Shown here: piece by piece, positions 14,089 to 26,615 of the stretch
Numbering within the stretch: position 1 is the stretch's first letter
Layout: each line of letters starts with the position of its first letter
Source of the DNA: Melanocharis versteri
Lineage: Eukaryota > Chordata > Aves > Passeriformes > Melanocharitidae
DNA: 64,000 nt
Assembly: GCA_013397845.1 (NCBI GenBank)
Contig: VZTG01003808.1
Location: 829,046-893,045, forward strand
Direction of reading: 5' to 3'
Position numbers and translations under genes: made by a program
The notes under the pieces: generated by a model
Told to the model about the DNA's origin: nothing
What the model saw: the letters and a program-made list of their open reading frames with translations, nothing else
Databases searched by the model: none

Positions 14089-14119
14089 ATGTCCATAGGA
14101 AAAAATACCCTATGGACAT
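14089..14119. repeat. Perfect inverted repeat (11-bp stem, 9-base loop)
   Basis: ATGTCCATAGG (14089-14099) pairs exactly with CCTATGGACAT (14109-14119). The loop is A-rich. It is not part of a recognised element and shows no longer precursor-like arm. Confidence 0.85.
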
Positions 14120-17100
14120 TTCTTCACACACACAATATAGGAGTCAGAAGCCATGACTTTAAATTAATTCAGCTACACTATTTTACTCATGTCAGATCAA
14201 AGTTTGAGAAATGGTATCTGGATAATGGAATTTTATTGTTGTTATGACACAAATCAACAACCACACTCAACCTGAAGTCAGTTTACCACAGAGGAAACTC
14301 CCCATCTCCCAAGCATCCATACATACAAATTAAACATTCCCAGATCTGAGGTTATGAATGAAAACCAAGGTGTTCGGAAGTTAAATCAAATGTCAATGTC
14401 AATCAAATGTCCACTGTAGAACTGTCTCTGCTAATGCCTACATTTTAGTCAAGACTACTTTTGACATTTCTGTAAATAGTAAACAGCCACAGGAGCTATT
14501 TTCTCACCTACTTCAGGAGAAGGAAGAGTTTTGGAAGAAGTGAGTATTCATAATTTGGACACAGAATTTCACAAAGGTAGATTTTTGGGGAGGCAAAGCA
14601 ACAGCCAAGGTTATTGGTCTTACAAAATGCCCAGACAATATCTAAACACTGAGAAGCAGCTCCCAGACTATTAATACTGCGCTAGTTCTGCATATATGAA
14701 TGCTCCTTTTACAATCCAAAACAAAGAGCTGCTGACGGACTCAGTAGAGAAGATACCAGAGGGAGTCATGAGTGGTGGAGAAAGGAAACTGCTGTGAGGA
14801 AAGTGCCTAGAAAAGGGAAGGGGGTTGGAAGGGCACTGGGCCACCATCATGGGCTGGGGGAGAAAGGTGGAGGTGGTGCTGAAGGAAACACCTGGAAGTT
14901 CCTCAGCTAGGAGCTGGCTTGAGGCTGACATGGTCCAGCAAATGACAGGAGTGGGAACAGAAGCAAGGCCCACCAAAGGTGTAATTGATCCCAGGGAAGG
15001 GCTTAGAACTATAGCCCAACATGGAGCTTGTGCTAACACCATGGTCACCAGGCTTCTGTTCTCTTGGAAAGCATGTGCCCTTCCACAATGGACAAACTCG
15101 GTGTGCCCAGCTGCCCCACACCCTAGGGATGCAGCATGGCCAACGTGACCCGGTGCAGCGTTATCAAACAGCCTGGCCAGCACCACTCCCACAGGGTTCT
15201 CGCAACACGCAACAACCTCTCAGGTTAAGAAAGGCAAAAGGCTCAGATGATGATGGTTCTGCTTAGCCTGATCCTCCTGTCAGGAAAAGGAGAGGCAGAA
15301 CAAACACTGGTGAGTTTATCAGAAACAAGAGATGGTTTATTGAGAAAGTGTTCAACAATTACTTCTTTGAAAGAATTTGGAACATCGCCCCTTCAACAGT
15401 GCCGCTTACCATCCGCTCCAAAATTAGATTGGCAAATCCCTCCTGGCCTTTTCCTACCAGGAAGACTTTCTACTCCCTCCATTAACCCTGAATCCCACGT
15501 ATTCGATATAAACTGACAATTGATAGTCAACGGTATTGGCAGACCCACTCATCACAGCTATTTGCACAACAGGAAACAGCCTGTTTCAGTTCATTGTTGT
15601 GTAATTCAGTGCCATGTTATCAGAGATATAAGGAAAATTTCCATAGGAAGAGAGATTGAAAAGAACAGGACTTCTAGTTTAGACGAGTAACAAAAATGGA
15701 CTTTTTTATATGACAATAAAAAAAATCTACTTTTGAGTTATCTACTGTTTCTCATAATGAAAGAACAAGAGATTTAAAAAATGAAAAGCATTCAATTGAA
15801 AACTGATAAAAGCATTTATTTATTTCTACACTAAATGCAAGTAACTTTGGGATCTAAATGTCAACTGATATGACTGAAGCCAAAAAAAGAATTCAGTAGG
15901 ATTAGAAGTTTATCTGGGCATTAAGAATATAGATCATTACAAAACTAACCTGCCAGGCTATGATTTTTTCTAGTGCAGTTAGTAAATATAACAAACAACC
16001 TTTTTGAAAATTTTGAGGTATATCGAGGTAGTCAACCCAAAGATTTAAAGGTACTCATAGAAAATCACTGAAAAATGAAATTGTACCCCACTTGCTGTCT
16101 CATAATTCTACCTTACTGGCAATCTGAATCAAATAATTAGCTGATAAGCAAAACAGGCTGGAAAACATATTTGTTGACAAATACTGTAATGTTCAAACTT
16201 CACTCTCACAGTTCATTAGCAGAATAACCCCTTGATGAAATAAGAAGAAATCAAATCTACATACTTTAGGGTTTTCCATCATGGAAAGGCATTTCATTTT
16301 TAAAAAATATATTTACCCCACCACATTCAGTATTAGGATTATGCATGCTTCTGACTTCAGAGCCACCTTATTTCAGGATGTCCCAGCAGAATTTACCTTG
16401 TCTTTCTAATAAAATGCTTGGCTGATGAGTCCCATAGTTTCACCTTTGTAAATATGTGCCAAAATCATCTTCCAGCCTTGAACTGACTTCCCCCTAAACT
16501 CACGAGGTGAGCTACTGTATGTCTAACTGATTTAAATTCACAGTGAACAGCATGTATCCTCTGCAATCTGCATCTTTCTTACAGTAATGCTTCCAAAACA
16601 CACCAACTTCGAGACACGGTTTAAAAATGAAGGAAGCTATTGCAAAATAAATATTGCAGCTCATTTTACATGCCCAAGCCTGTGAAATGCCTTCACTAAT
16701 CTACTTCATACTTTCCATCTAACAGTTCTACCAGATTTGTTAAAAAGCAGATATGCAAATTTTAGGTAGAAAGGGGTTTCTTTCGGGAAGTTGAACACAA
16801 GGGGTAAATAAGACTCAATTGTAAAAAGACATTAATTCAACTGCAACAGCTTCATAATTCAGAGTATTAGATTAATGCTTTATGAGCACATTATCTACAA
16901 CTTAATGTAAATGCTGTAACAAACTGAAATTCAGAGATAGAGACTGTTCACAGGTTTGGCTTGGACCTCATCCACAGAGGCTTTATTAATCAGCACAGAA
17001 AGTTTAGTCTAACCTTTGCCAGTCAGTTCAAGGTAGAGAAGCTTCCTGAAGGATGACATAAATGTCTTCCATCCTCACAGACATCTAGCAGCTCCCTCTG

Positions 17101-17653
17101 CTCTAGCCATAGGGCTGGGTCAGACCTTCCCATGTCACCTCATCGCTACTGATGTGCTAGAGCACCCGAGCCATGACCGAGGCATCGCTGCTGTGGGTGC
17201 AAGAGCAAGCCATGCTGAAAAGGAGTCTGCATCTGTCACATGGGAAAAATCAAAAGCCAAAGCTCTGTATCACTGGCAATGCCCCCAAAGCACTGCAGGA
17301 CACGCACACACTTCACTGCACCACAGCAGAGACATTCTCAAGCTTTGCCCTCTGTCCCATCCATGCCAGCCAGAGCTCACTACATTCCCACCCTGCCTCC
17401 TTTTACTTTTCTTTACCCCACCACACACAAGGAGAACAGCTCGATCAGGAACCAGCAGAGAATTGCTTTTTAGCAACATTACAAACGTTAACCTAAACAA
17501 ACCAACAAGCAAAAAGCCGGCACTGCAGTAATAGTGATGAAGCCACAGCACTTTATCATAATCCCATCTAGTGAGACAGGGAATTTGTGTCAATATGTTT
17601 CATGCTCAGAAAAGGTACTGCTCAGCACTTTGACACTGTACTAGAAAAACACG

Positions 17654-17688
17654 TTTTATTTTATTTTATTTTATTTTATTTTGTTTTG
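17654..17688. repeat. (TTTTA)5(TTTTG)2 pentanucleotide repeat
   Basis: Seven consecutive pentamers, of which the last two carry G in place of A. Confidence 0.95.
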
Positions 17689-19779
17689 GAAAGGTTCTTT
17701 TATTTAGAAGCACATCTCGGATCCAGATCAGTGTCCCCCCATAGAAACTTCCTGACTCATTCAAACAAGGACACATGGCAGTGCCCACATGAGTATAGTG
17801 CCCTGGGAGAAAGCAGTAAGTATACGGGCAGAAGTCCTTGAGAAAATTTTCAAGGACATTTACATGACAGAATACTAGGAACCTTTTTAAAAGAATTTAT
17901 CCACTGAGAGCCCTTAGAGGTCTGTCACAGAGACATGTAATCCTATCCCATTACAGGTTAACAGTGGAGACCAGCATCAGGCCTCCACAAGCCATCAGCA
18001 TGAGCAGTCCCAATGACGAGGCAAACCTATTCATAGTAACGAGTTATGAAACAACTTAACAACTTGGAAAATGTCTTCTGAAGCTGGACAGTGGGTGTCT
18101 GAGCTATGCCAAGGGGTGTTAAGGTTTATACCACTGGGCAGACTGCAGCTCTCCTTCCTTTTTAGACATTCTCTGGGTCACACACCTCTGTGAGCACCTT
18201 ACAAGTCTCTGGTCTACTCTAGATTCCATACATTTACCCCTCTCTCCCTCCAAGGTCATCTTTCCGTATCTCTAGCAGCTTCTATAGACAACTTCCATCC
18301 TTTCACTTTGCGGATACTTTCATCTTCCATATCAAGCTTTTTTTTAAAACATTTTTATTATTTGATGAACTGAAAAGTTTTGTAAGATAGACTAACTTTC
18401 CTTCTACTGGCTGAAGAGTGATTTACACAAGGGAGGGGTTTTTTTTAAGTTCCACAGACTCTAACACATTACTTGCTTTTTTGTTGTTGTTGTTATTTTT
18501 CTGGATTCCTCACTAGCCCCTGTGGTTTATTCCAACTATTTCCACAGATGTCCTTCACCTTTTTTCACTGTTTATACTTGGGTTTGAGCTGTTGACCTAC
18601 CTGACTTTATCAAGTTACTCCAAAGTTCCTCAAGTCGTCAGGAGCTCTGAAACCTAAAGGTTTTTGAATTAGCTCAAATATTGTTAGCTAATTAACGAAA
18701 ACTTTAGGTAACAGCTCTCAAGAGAAGATCACTAAGCAGCACATTCCCACGGATGAAGCTCCTATGAGGGTCAAAAGGCTACAAAACCTGGAGCCAGTCT
18801 CAAGCCAAGTTTAGCAGCGGCAGAGGCAGGCTTATCAACCACTCTCAATTTTATTCCAGTAACATCTAGTGATGTTGTTCTATCAGTTACCAGTAACTGT
18901 AGTGGCATTTGTTCTGTTCTTCACCCTTACCAAACTTGCAAAGTTATTTCACCCTCCAGTGGTTCAAATGAAGGGAAAGGTCTTAGTGTGCAGCTGGGCA
19001 GGGAGACACCAGGACAGCGGGGTTTGGGCCAAAGGCTGTGAAAAGCTGAGGACGTGGAATTTACTCTACAGTGAAGCAGCACCAACTCTTGAGCAATCAG
19101 CATTAGCCCTAGGAAATCACTCGATACCCTCCTGAGAAGGCTGTGGGACTGCAGGAGTGAAGCCCTGGGGACAGAGCTGCTGCTGCTGGCCCACGCTGGC
19201 AGCCCTCAGTGGGCTAACAGCCTGCCACAGGAATACTTGTGTGAGATAGCCATAGCCTTTAGGATTGGATGAGAAAGAATAGAAGGGAAGCGGTGTAAAA
19301 TGTCACATCCAGACAAGAGAACAAAACAAAGGGGTATTTTTCCCCTTACAGCAGGAAAAAAGAGTACTCACAGGAGCTTCTTATCCTTTCCTCCGTCTTT
19401 TTTTTTTTTCCTTCTCAGGTTTCCTTCATGCAGGGAAATAATTCTCTCTCTGTTGACACCTATGCCACCACAGACGTGTCAGCATGAGCTGACTAGGTGG
19501 AAAAGAAAAAAAATATTTACCCCCAGCATTTCTGGGATCTGCTGCATTGCCATTACTGCCGTGATTTATCGGGGCCTGTTACACATTTTACCTTAAGCTT
19601 CTCAGTCACCCAAATGATTTCCTCCCAACAAACAAAAAATACCGGTGAGCTGCTCAAGTTTGAGGGAAAGAAGGCAAAGGGGAAACGAGAAAAGCGGTCT
19701 GTCCGTCCGTTCACCGTGTCCGCCCCCCAACATCTGCCTCAAAAACGGGAGCAATAAACACAGTGAGGAGCGAACAACT

Positions 19780-20240
19780 GCAGATGGATGCTGAGGGATG
19801 CGGGAGAGCGGCGGGGTGGCTCGGGCGCAGGAAGCACCTCCGCAGCCCCGCCTCGCCCGCACGCCCGCAGCCCCGGCTCTCTCCCGGAGCCCCCGAGTCC
19901 CCCGCCGGGGAGTGAGGGAGGGAGGGCAGCCGGAGGGGCGGGGGGCCGTGGCTGCAGAAATGCCGCCTCAGCAGGGAGACCAGGCTGTCAGCCTCCGGAG
20001 CACTTCCCTGCGAGGGAGCAGATAAGAGGGAAAAGGTGAATGGGAACACTTGTCACAGCAGATGGCGGCTTTGATTTGCAGAAGAAAGCGGGAGGGGGGC
20101 GGAAAATCGGGGAGGGGCGGCCGTGCCCGCCCGGGGTGCCGCACCCCGCCCTCCGTGCCCGGGCGCCCGAGCACCCGCTGGCCTCCCCCGCAGCCTTCCC
20201 AAGACGAAGTGAGGGGTTTCGGCTGCCCTGGCCGCCTTGC
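19780..20240. promoter_or_regulatory. CpG-rich block, candidate promoter or enhancer
   Basis: An abrupt rise in G+C and CpG within AT-rich sequence. It includes repeated GC boxes (GGAGGGGCGGGG near 19932-19943; GGGGAGGGGCGG near 20110-20121). It also has a YY1-like CAGATGGCGGC (20059-20069) and a TCF/LEF-like CTTTGAT just after it. No coding exon is recognisable; overlapping GC-rich open frames on both strands reflect base composition. It could be the start of a non-coding RNA, a distal element of ID4 or MBOAT1, or an orphan CpG island. It is not the MBOAT1 promoter by position. Confidence 0.5.
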
Positions 20241-20345
20241 ACATTTTATTAACGCTATGCTAATTAGCTGGAAAGCCACACATTGATTTTCTTGAAAGGA
20301 TTCAAGGATCAAATAGCCATGAACAGAGCTGGCAAAACCTAATCT
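20240..20345. promoter_or_regulatory. Candidate conserved element flanking the CpG block
   Basis: Directly beside the CpG-rich block is AT-rich unique sequence with an exact homeodomain palindrome GCTAATTAGC (20259-20268), TTTATTAACG, and two further TTGATTTTC/GATCAAAT motifs. CpG-rich core plus homeodomain-site shoulder is typical of vertebrate developmental enhancers. Conservation was not tested. Confidence 0.3.
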
Positions 20346-23149
20346 ACTAATGGATTTAACTTAAGAGAAATATGAAGCTCAAATAAAAATATGATTATTT
20401 GGGAGCTACTTAACTAGTACTTATCTTTAAAATACTTTCATGGAATCTCTCTATTCCACTGAGGTGGAAAAAATACAATCATATTTTTTAAACGTGTTTG
20501 GCCAATAGCTCTAATCAATGGCTCTTCTCTTCTCTTCTCTTNCCAAATTCCCAGGGCTGGACTCCACAGAGGGTGCCAGGAGGCTGCACAGCCACGCCAG
20601 GGGATTGAGGAACGTGTCCCACACTAACCAGGGCTAGCAGAGGCGACACAGCGATCCTCCTCTCCCCCAGCAGTACATCCCCACCTGATGTAAACCACCA
20701 CCAAGTCCAAGACCCCCAGCCACAGGCAAGGCTCACACTGTGGCATGCGCTGTACAAGCACAACACAAGAAAATGGTATAAAATACAAAGAAATTAGGCT
20801 TAAGGGGAGAAAGAAGATTTCAGGCAAATGCAGACAGGAAGGAAATACAAGGGAATAACAGGAAAATAATGGTCAGCTGGGCAGGCAGTCACTCCAGCAT
20901 ACCCACAAGCAGTTGTGCAGTCTTTTATAGATACCATTATAAAGGACAGTTTGAAGGCGTGTTGGACTGCAATAATAAGGCAAGTTTGGGTTTGGCTGCA
21001 GGGGATGCATCTTGAGCTCAAAAGGCAGCAGGAAAGAAAACAGAGAGACACTTGTTTTAAGCTTTAACAATGCAACAGGGAAGAAAACACAGAGGCCCTT
21101 GTCAAAATTTAACAAATGTGTAATAGACACCAGAAAATTGCCTGAGTGGAGGTGGAAACAGATATTTCGTGAGTACACAGGAGATGGTGGTGAACCAGTG
21201 ATGTTCTAACTAGGGAATCAGGCCTTGAAAACAAAGATATGTAACTGATTTCAATGCAGCATGGGAAGAAATGTAGGTGGGAGAGATTTCTTAAGACTGA
21301 CTGGCACGGTCCACACAACAAGGCATAGAAAGCTTGGGATATCTGGGTAGATGGGTGACGTGTAAACAGTGTGCTCCCAAAGTTTACAAAGGCCACAGAG
21401 CTCAAAAAGAAAATTCTAAAATCGAGACTACCAAATGCATTATGCAGAAAATTACACTGACAAATTACATTGGTCTTCTCCTAGGCATAAATACGAACTA
21501 GCAGGTCTGAACTAAGGTGCAGTTTGTGCAAGGAACAAAGTCAAAGCTGGACAAAATCAAAACTGGCGTCAAGTGAGCAGAAATCTCAAGTGCGAGTCTC
21601 CCCTGCCATTCTATTAGAAAAGAGAGTACACGAGCTGCCTTCTGGATCTCTCGGCAAGCCATTTTCTCTCAGTGACTCAAGATGTGCACAGTTCACTAGT
21701 AAAAAAGATCATTATTTTAACTGTCAGCAACAGCCTCAGCCTGTGCTGCCATTCTGTCTCCCACACCAGTAACAATCAAAGCCATCCAATTTGAAATTAG
21801 CTGCCAGTCCTCAGGATGTTGGGTGTGTCAGAATAAAATCAAGCAGGGCATCCCACACTGGGCTGAGTATTCAGTGTTTCCTGAACAAAAAGGAATATAC
21901 TCTCCATTTCAGTGAACACAGTGAGCAAATCTAACTTTACACCAAACCTTTCACATCTAGGTGATATAATAAGGTGCATTTCTATATTACTGTTCATGAC
22001 ATGCAGTCATTCTCCAAAAACTGGAGTCTGCTCCCTATGTGAGTTTGTCTGAGCTTCCACGTATTCATTGTTTTTATTGATGAAACTCCTTCTAGCTACG
22101 AGTGGCTGCCATCAGATTGCATGGTTGTCAAAACTCTGAGGTACGGGGATTTTATTTATTCACCCCAGCAGCACAATTGGTCTCTGTCCCTCAGGAAGCA
22201 CCACTGGCTGCACCACACAGCTCCAGGGCAATGCACTGCTCCAGGATACCTCAGCAGGGAGAAGTCACTTTAAAAGAGTTACACCAGCCTAAAAGCTGAG
22301 CAAGGCAGGGCAGACTGAACACACTGGGTTCCTGGTAATACAGTTGTCACCTTGTAACTCAATCCATCTGTTTGGCATCCCTTCCATATATCAGTCTCTC
22401 ACAATACAGTATACTTGGGCTCTCAGTGCAATTCTTGGACAACAGTAAAGTTCCGACCTCAACTTCCCCCTTCGAGCCACTGTTTTCCTCCCAAAAATTC
22501 CTTCAGAAAACTTCCTGCAGTCTTCCTCACTTCTATAACTATGGCTAAAACTGAATCCTGGGTGTGATAGCCCCAGCAGGCCTCAAATAGGTTTTGTTCA
22601 CTGCAGCAAGGAGACCACCACCTTTGAGACGAACTCTAGAGTATTCCCTAACAGGAAGCTTCACAGCATTTATAGCCTGCACCCACCTAGTTTATGGTCA
22701 AGAGGTTCTGCCATGTGAATAAAAAAATTACATGTATTTTGGTGTTATTAAAGGGCTATTGCATTGCTTTTTTTCACAGATGGCTTGTGGTGCTCACAAA
22801 GGGACCGTCACAGTGCTGGAAAACAATGCCATGAAAATGCTCATGTTGTTCAGCAACTGTGACTCCTATTTCGTGGGACTTCAGGTTTTGCAGACATTTG
22901 GCTTTCTCAAGCTCAATCTAAATCCAGGTTTTGGAAGACAAGAGCTGACTGCACATGAAATCAAAACGATAATGGTGGCAGGAAATAACTGGGGGAGATG
23001 GCAAAAGTGATGCTTGCCATCTGGATGGAGGGAAGCCTTGCCCTTTGTTGCCCGGCTGGAGAAGGCCTCCTGGATTTCCAGATGCTTTTGAATGTTCCAG
23101 TGGCAGCAGGAGCTACGAGTGTTTATTTCCCCTTCTCCTATCTGCTTGG
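20346..23149. other. Intergenic, nothing recognised
   Basis: Unique sequence between the CpG-rich block and the L2-like fossil, with one short pentamer repeat and one N base. No exons or RNA genes are seen. Confidence 0.55.
20523..20541. repeat. (CTTCT)n short repeat ending at an ambiguous base
   Basis: About four TCTTC units. The next base, 20542, is N, so the repeat length is uncertain in this assembly. Confidence 0.9.
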
Positions 23150-23530
23150 TGAGGAGATTTCAACCTCTTGTCCTGTTGGACTGTGTCGCCATTGTCTGTG
23201 CTTTTCTCATCTCCAGACTGGATCGCTGCCATGTGGTCTGCTCAGCTCTACGTCTGAGGACCACTCAGAAACTTCAGCTAATTGCAGTATGCAGCTGCCT
23301 GCTTGCATATCCACATTTCAGACACAAACCATAGAGTGCAGATGGCACACAGGCTGCGCCAATTTTCAGTTCATTTCCAGGTGCAATTCAGGCCTTAGTT
23401 TCTAAATCTCCTTGCGATTTGAACCTGCTCGTCCCACAGAAACTACCTCTGCCTACAAACACTAGGTCCACCATGGAGATAAGTTGATTCCTTTGAACTG
23501 GAAGTCCTTGGAACAGCACATTTGGAAATG
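23150..23530 (+). mobile_element. Fossil of L2/CR1-clade LINE reverse transcriptase C-terminus
   Basis: Frame 3 near 23180-23300 reads CVAIVCAFLISRLDRCHVVC then ALRLRTTQKLQL. This parallels the C-terminal domain of L2-type LINE ORF2 proteins (typical wording: ISRLDYCNALYVGLPLRTTQKLQLVQNAAARLL). After an indel, nearby bases still echo the next conserved part (H-W-L-P-V-R-F-R-V-Q-F-K) around 23340-23400 and the 'FEPARPLR...' part around 23415-23525. Frames are broken, so this is an old inactive copy. Such elements are rare in birds and usually persist only when old or conserved. Confidence 0.65.
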
Positions 23531-25208
23531 GCTTTGTTTGTCTTTTTTTTTTTTTTTCTCAGCAGAAGAAGGCCCACACTCTTGAATTTGCTTTCTTGTG
23601 TGGCAAACCTTCAGGGCGCATTGCAAAAGTTGTCTCTTTTGTTAAGCTTTAGTTTAAAATATTGGGGTGGGCTGGGAAGGGAAGGTTTTGATGAGGACAC
23701 TTTTACTTTCATTGTTGTCATGGTAGTATAATTCAGTAGGGAATATGAGGTTTGATTTGTTTTTATTGTAACTGCAGCTAACAAAATCTAAGATTGTGCA
23801 CAGCATAAATGAAATCAAATAAGTAATTGCAATTGTTGCAGGCCAGTACTGTTTACTGGAGAGCCAGGGAAGGAAAGACAAGAGCAGTGTCTTTCCAGAA
23901 AGGACTAAGTAGGTATGGCCAAACAAAAGGGAGTTTAACAGGTTACCTCCCTTAGCTCAAGCTATGGGATGCCACTGATAAGTTCTTCGCAAGGGGATCC
24001 GTGAGGTCTCATGTGTCCTTCGAGCTCATATTGAGAGCTCACTGCAATATGTGACTGCCATTGGCCAAGAGAGGAAAGAACAAAGACACTGACCAAGACA
24101 CACTGAAAAAAAAGAAAAAAGGAAAAANCAACCACCAACAAAACCTGGGGTGCAAAAAGAACACAACAAAAGAGATCCCAAAGTCTCCTTTGCCAAAGAA
24201 CTATCCTATTTTTCCTTTCCTTTTGATTTTAGTCCCCCCGCTTTGTGTGACTTTCTCTGTTTGTTTTCTCAGGCTCTTTTCAGGTGGATTCGAACGTTGC
24301 AGATTTGAACTGAGTAGTCAAACAAAATAATGCTTCCAGAGCAGAAATCAAAACTCCTAGAAAGAGGAGAGGCAGATTGCTGAAAATATCCAGTTGATAG
24401 AGCTGATTCTGTTGAAAGGCACATGTATGTACATCTATGCACACATGCAGGTAAATAACTCATGATTTCTAAAAGCATTTCTTTGTGCAACTCCACAGTC
24501 TGGAAACACATCTAGTCATTTTATGGACACTTCTATCCTTTTTAGCTAGAGATCTGTGTATATTTTTATTTAATAAACCAGCTCTAATTCATGATTGCTT
24601 TTGGGTATGCAGTGACAGTCGTAGTGTTTCGATTTCTGTAGCCACGTGTGGCAAAGAAGACTTCTTGCCTAGAGCTTACAGGACAAAACCATGCACTAAA
24701 CACACTGCAGAAGTCACTCCAAGACCCAGGAAAGGAGACAAACCTAGGGCCCCAAAGCATTTAACCAGAAAAGCACAGGATATGTCAGCCCTTTGGAGCT
24801 GTGTTTTCTTTACCTTTGAAAAGCTTTGTGGAGGGAGTCTCCAGTGGTATAAAGAGGACTGAAAGCTGCCTCAAACAGGCAGCAGAAGGTTTGGTGTTTT
24901 TTCCTGAGATAAGGATTGGCATAGTTCTGGGAGAAACAGGTTTATACCATCTGCTTCCCCCTCTGGTTCAGAGGAGAGGCAAAGAACAAGAATGCCATGC
25001 ACCACTCTTGGCAGCGTGATTTACAGGAGACCAATTTAAACTCCTGCCAGTAAAGCATTCATACTGCTAGGTCATGATGTCTTCTATCACCATGTACACT
25101 GCTATGTCTGCAACCACACCAACAGAGCAGGGTAAAGGTATGTATCCAGGGGGGGTCACATTTTGCGTTCCAAGCCTTTTTGGTTTTTGTGGGAGTTTAG
25201 TAACACCA

Positions 25209-25235
25209 TACTACTACTACTACTACTACTACTAC

Positions 25236-25284
<49 letters not shown>
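25209..25284. repeat. Compound trinucleotide repeat (TAC)9 then (TAT)n
   Basis: Nine TAC units (25209-25235) switch abruptly to about sixteen TAT units, followed by TTTGGGG. The poly-Tyr frame is an artefact. A C-to-T change in one unit, followed by expansion of the new unit, explains the structure. Confidence 0.97.
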
Positions 25285-26173
25285 TTGGGGTTGGTTGGGG
25301 TTTGTTCATTGATTCTCTTGTTAGCTCTCTTTAAATGCTGAAAAATTTCTCAGTGGCACTAACTCCATTGCCAAATGTCACAAGTTAGTCACCAATAATC
25401 TCAACATCTTCAACAAGCTCTTCCTTAAAGATAGCTTCAAAGTTGGTTTGCTCTTCAAACTCCAGGAAGAGAAGTCTGGGTTTGTAACTCTGTTTTTATA
25501 TGTGCAGCTCTCCATCCTAGGGAACCAGTGTGATGTCACTAACTCGAATTCACTCATTCACGAGTTCATGTCCTACAAGTCCAGAGCTCAATGGGATGAA
25601 AGGAAACAAAAAAACACTGCAAGATGGATTTGTTACATCAAGAACAGGAAACCAGCTCTACAATTTGCAATCAGAGCACATCTTGCCCATACAGGCTTCT
25701 GTGAAAACTTCCACAGAGGTACCCACCAGCAGGACAAAGGCAGGAGGCATTTCCTGCACTGAGGGGATTGGCATCTGCACGACACTGAGGACTGCAGCTG
25801 AGAAATGACACCTACCTGACAAAGTCAGTTTGGGTGCTACCTGAATCACCCTCTTTAGCAAAGCAGAACTGGAGAGGCACAGCAGAAGAGAAGGCTGTTA
25901 CTTGAAAATCTCGAAGTCCCACTGTGTACCAAGAGGCACTGCCAGGAGAGCATGAAGCAGGTTAGGGCAGGAGGCTTTCCTGGGGGGCAGAGGACACTGT
26001 TTGAGACGCAGGTAGCCTGGTACAGACTTGCCAAAGCCATGCTCCTGCACCAGAACCCTGACTGCCACCCCCGAGCCAGAGCAAGAATGGACTTCCCCCA
26101 CTGACAATATTATAGCCTTGGCAAGAGAGGACCTTGTCTGGAGGTTGGTACAAGTCCATCGTGAGGGTCTTTT

Positions 26174-26206
26174 GTGTGCGCGCACGTACACATGTGTGTG
26201 TGTGCA
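26174..26206. repeat. TG/CG alternating tract
   Basis: Alternating purine-pyrimidine containing the palindrome GTGCGCGCAC (26176-26185), then ACGTACACATG and (TG)5. Sequence of this type favours Z-DNA. Confidence 0.85.
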
Positions 26207-26299
26207 TTTACAGAGTGTGCTGTCAGGGACTGATTTTCAATGATGCAAGTCTCCTCTAACTGATAACACTCTAAATAACAGGTGAGTGACTCCTGGCAA

Positions 26300-26615
26300 G
26301 AAGGAGATTGTCTGACCTCATTGTTTGCCTTTTTTCCCCTCTCTTTGTTCTTCACAAATAAAGGTTTTTTAATAAACTGAAAGGTCCTCCGCTCCTGCCT
26401 GATGATAAAATGAAAGGAACCAGTGAGGTATGGTACAACGTGGCAGCAAAAAAAGAGAAGCTCATCAGAAAATAACAAAGGTGCAAGTTAAAGATAAGGC
26501 AGCTGTCAGAGATTAATCCTGCTGGCCTGATTGTTTTCTTTAATACCAAGGCCTGCAATAGCAAGCGATAAGTTTGCTGAGTAATTTGGTTTTTGGTGAG
26601 GAAATAAAATTCAGG
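26300..26615. promoter_or_regulatory. Candidate conserved non-coding element
   Basis: A tight run of recognisable transcription-factor cores: AACAAAGG (SOX/TCF-like, 26474), AGATAAGG (GATA, 26492), CAGCTGTCA (E-box/TALE, 26500) and GATTAATCC (OTX/bicoid-like, 26511). GATTGTTTTC (SOX, 26529) follows. Overall composition is AT-rich and free of simple repeats. Confidence 0.3.

Larger units (their letters stand above)
9546..19779. other. Intergenic gene-poor stretch
   Basis: Holds the TG/TA microsatellite, the short inverted repeat and the TTTTA repeat. A GC-richer patch at 14750-15250 is open on both strands (173 codons on the minus strand, 14671-15192). It has no recognisable domain and no splice or homology support. 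Confidence 0.55.

Noticed and set aside
14671..15192. 173-codon minus-strand frame in a GC-richer patch
   Set aside because: Both strands are open there; no known protein family or conserved motif seen.
15247..15516. Plus-strand frame beginning MMMVLLSLILLSG, resembling a signal peptide
   Set aside because: The rest is featureless, with no exon boundaries or homology.
19711..20312. Many Arg/Pro/Gly-rich frames on both strands
   Set aside because: These follow from the CpG-rich composition of the block; no real protein recognised.
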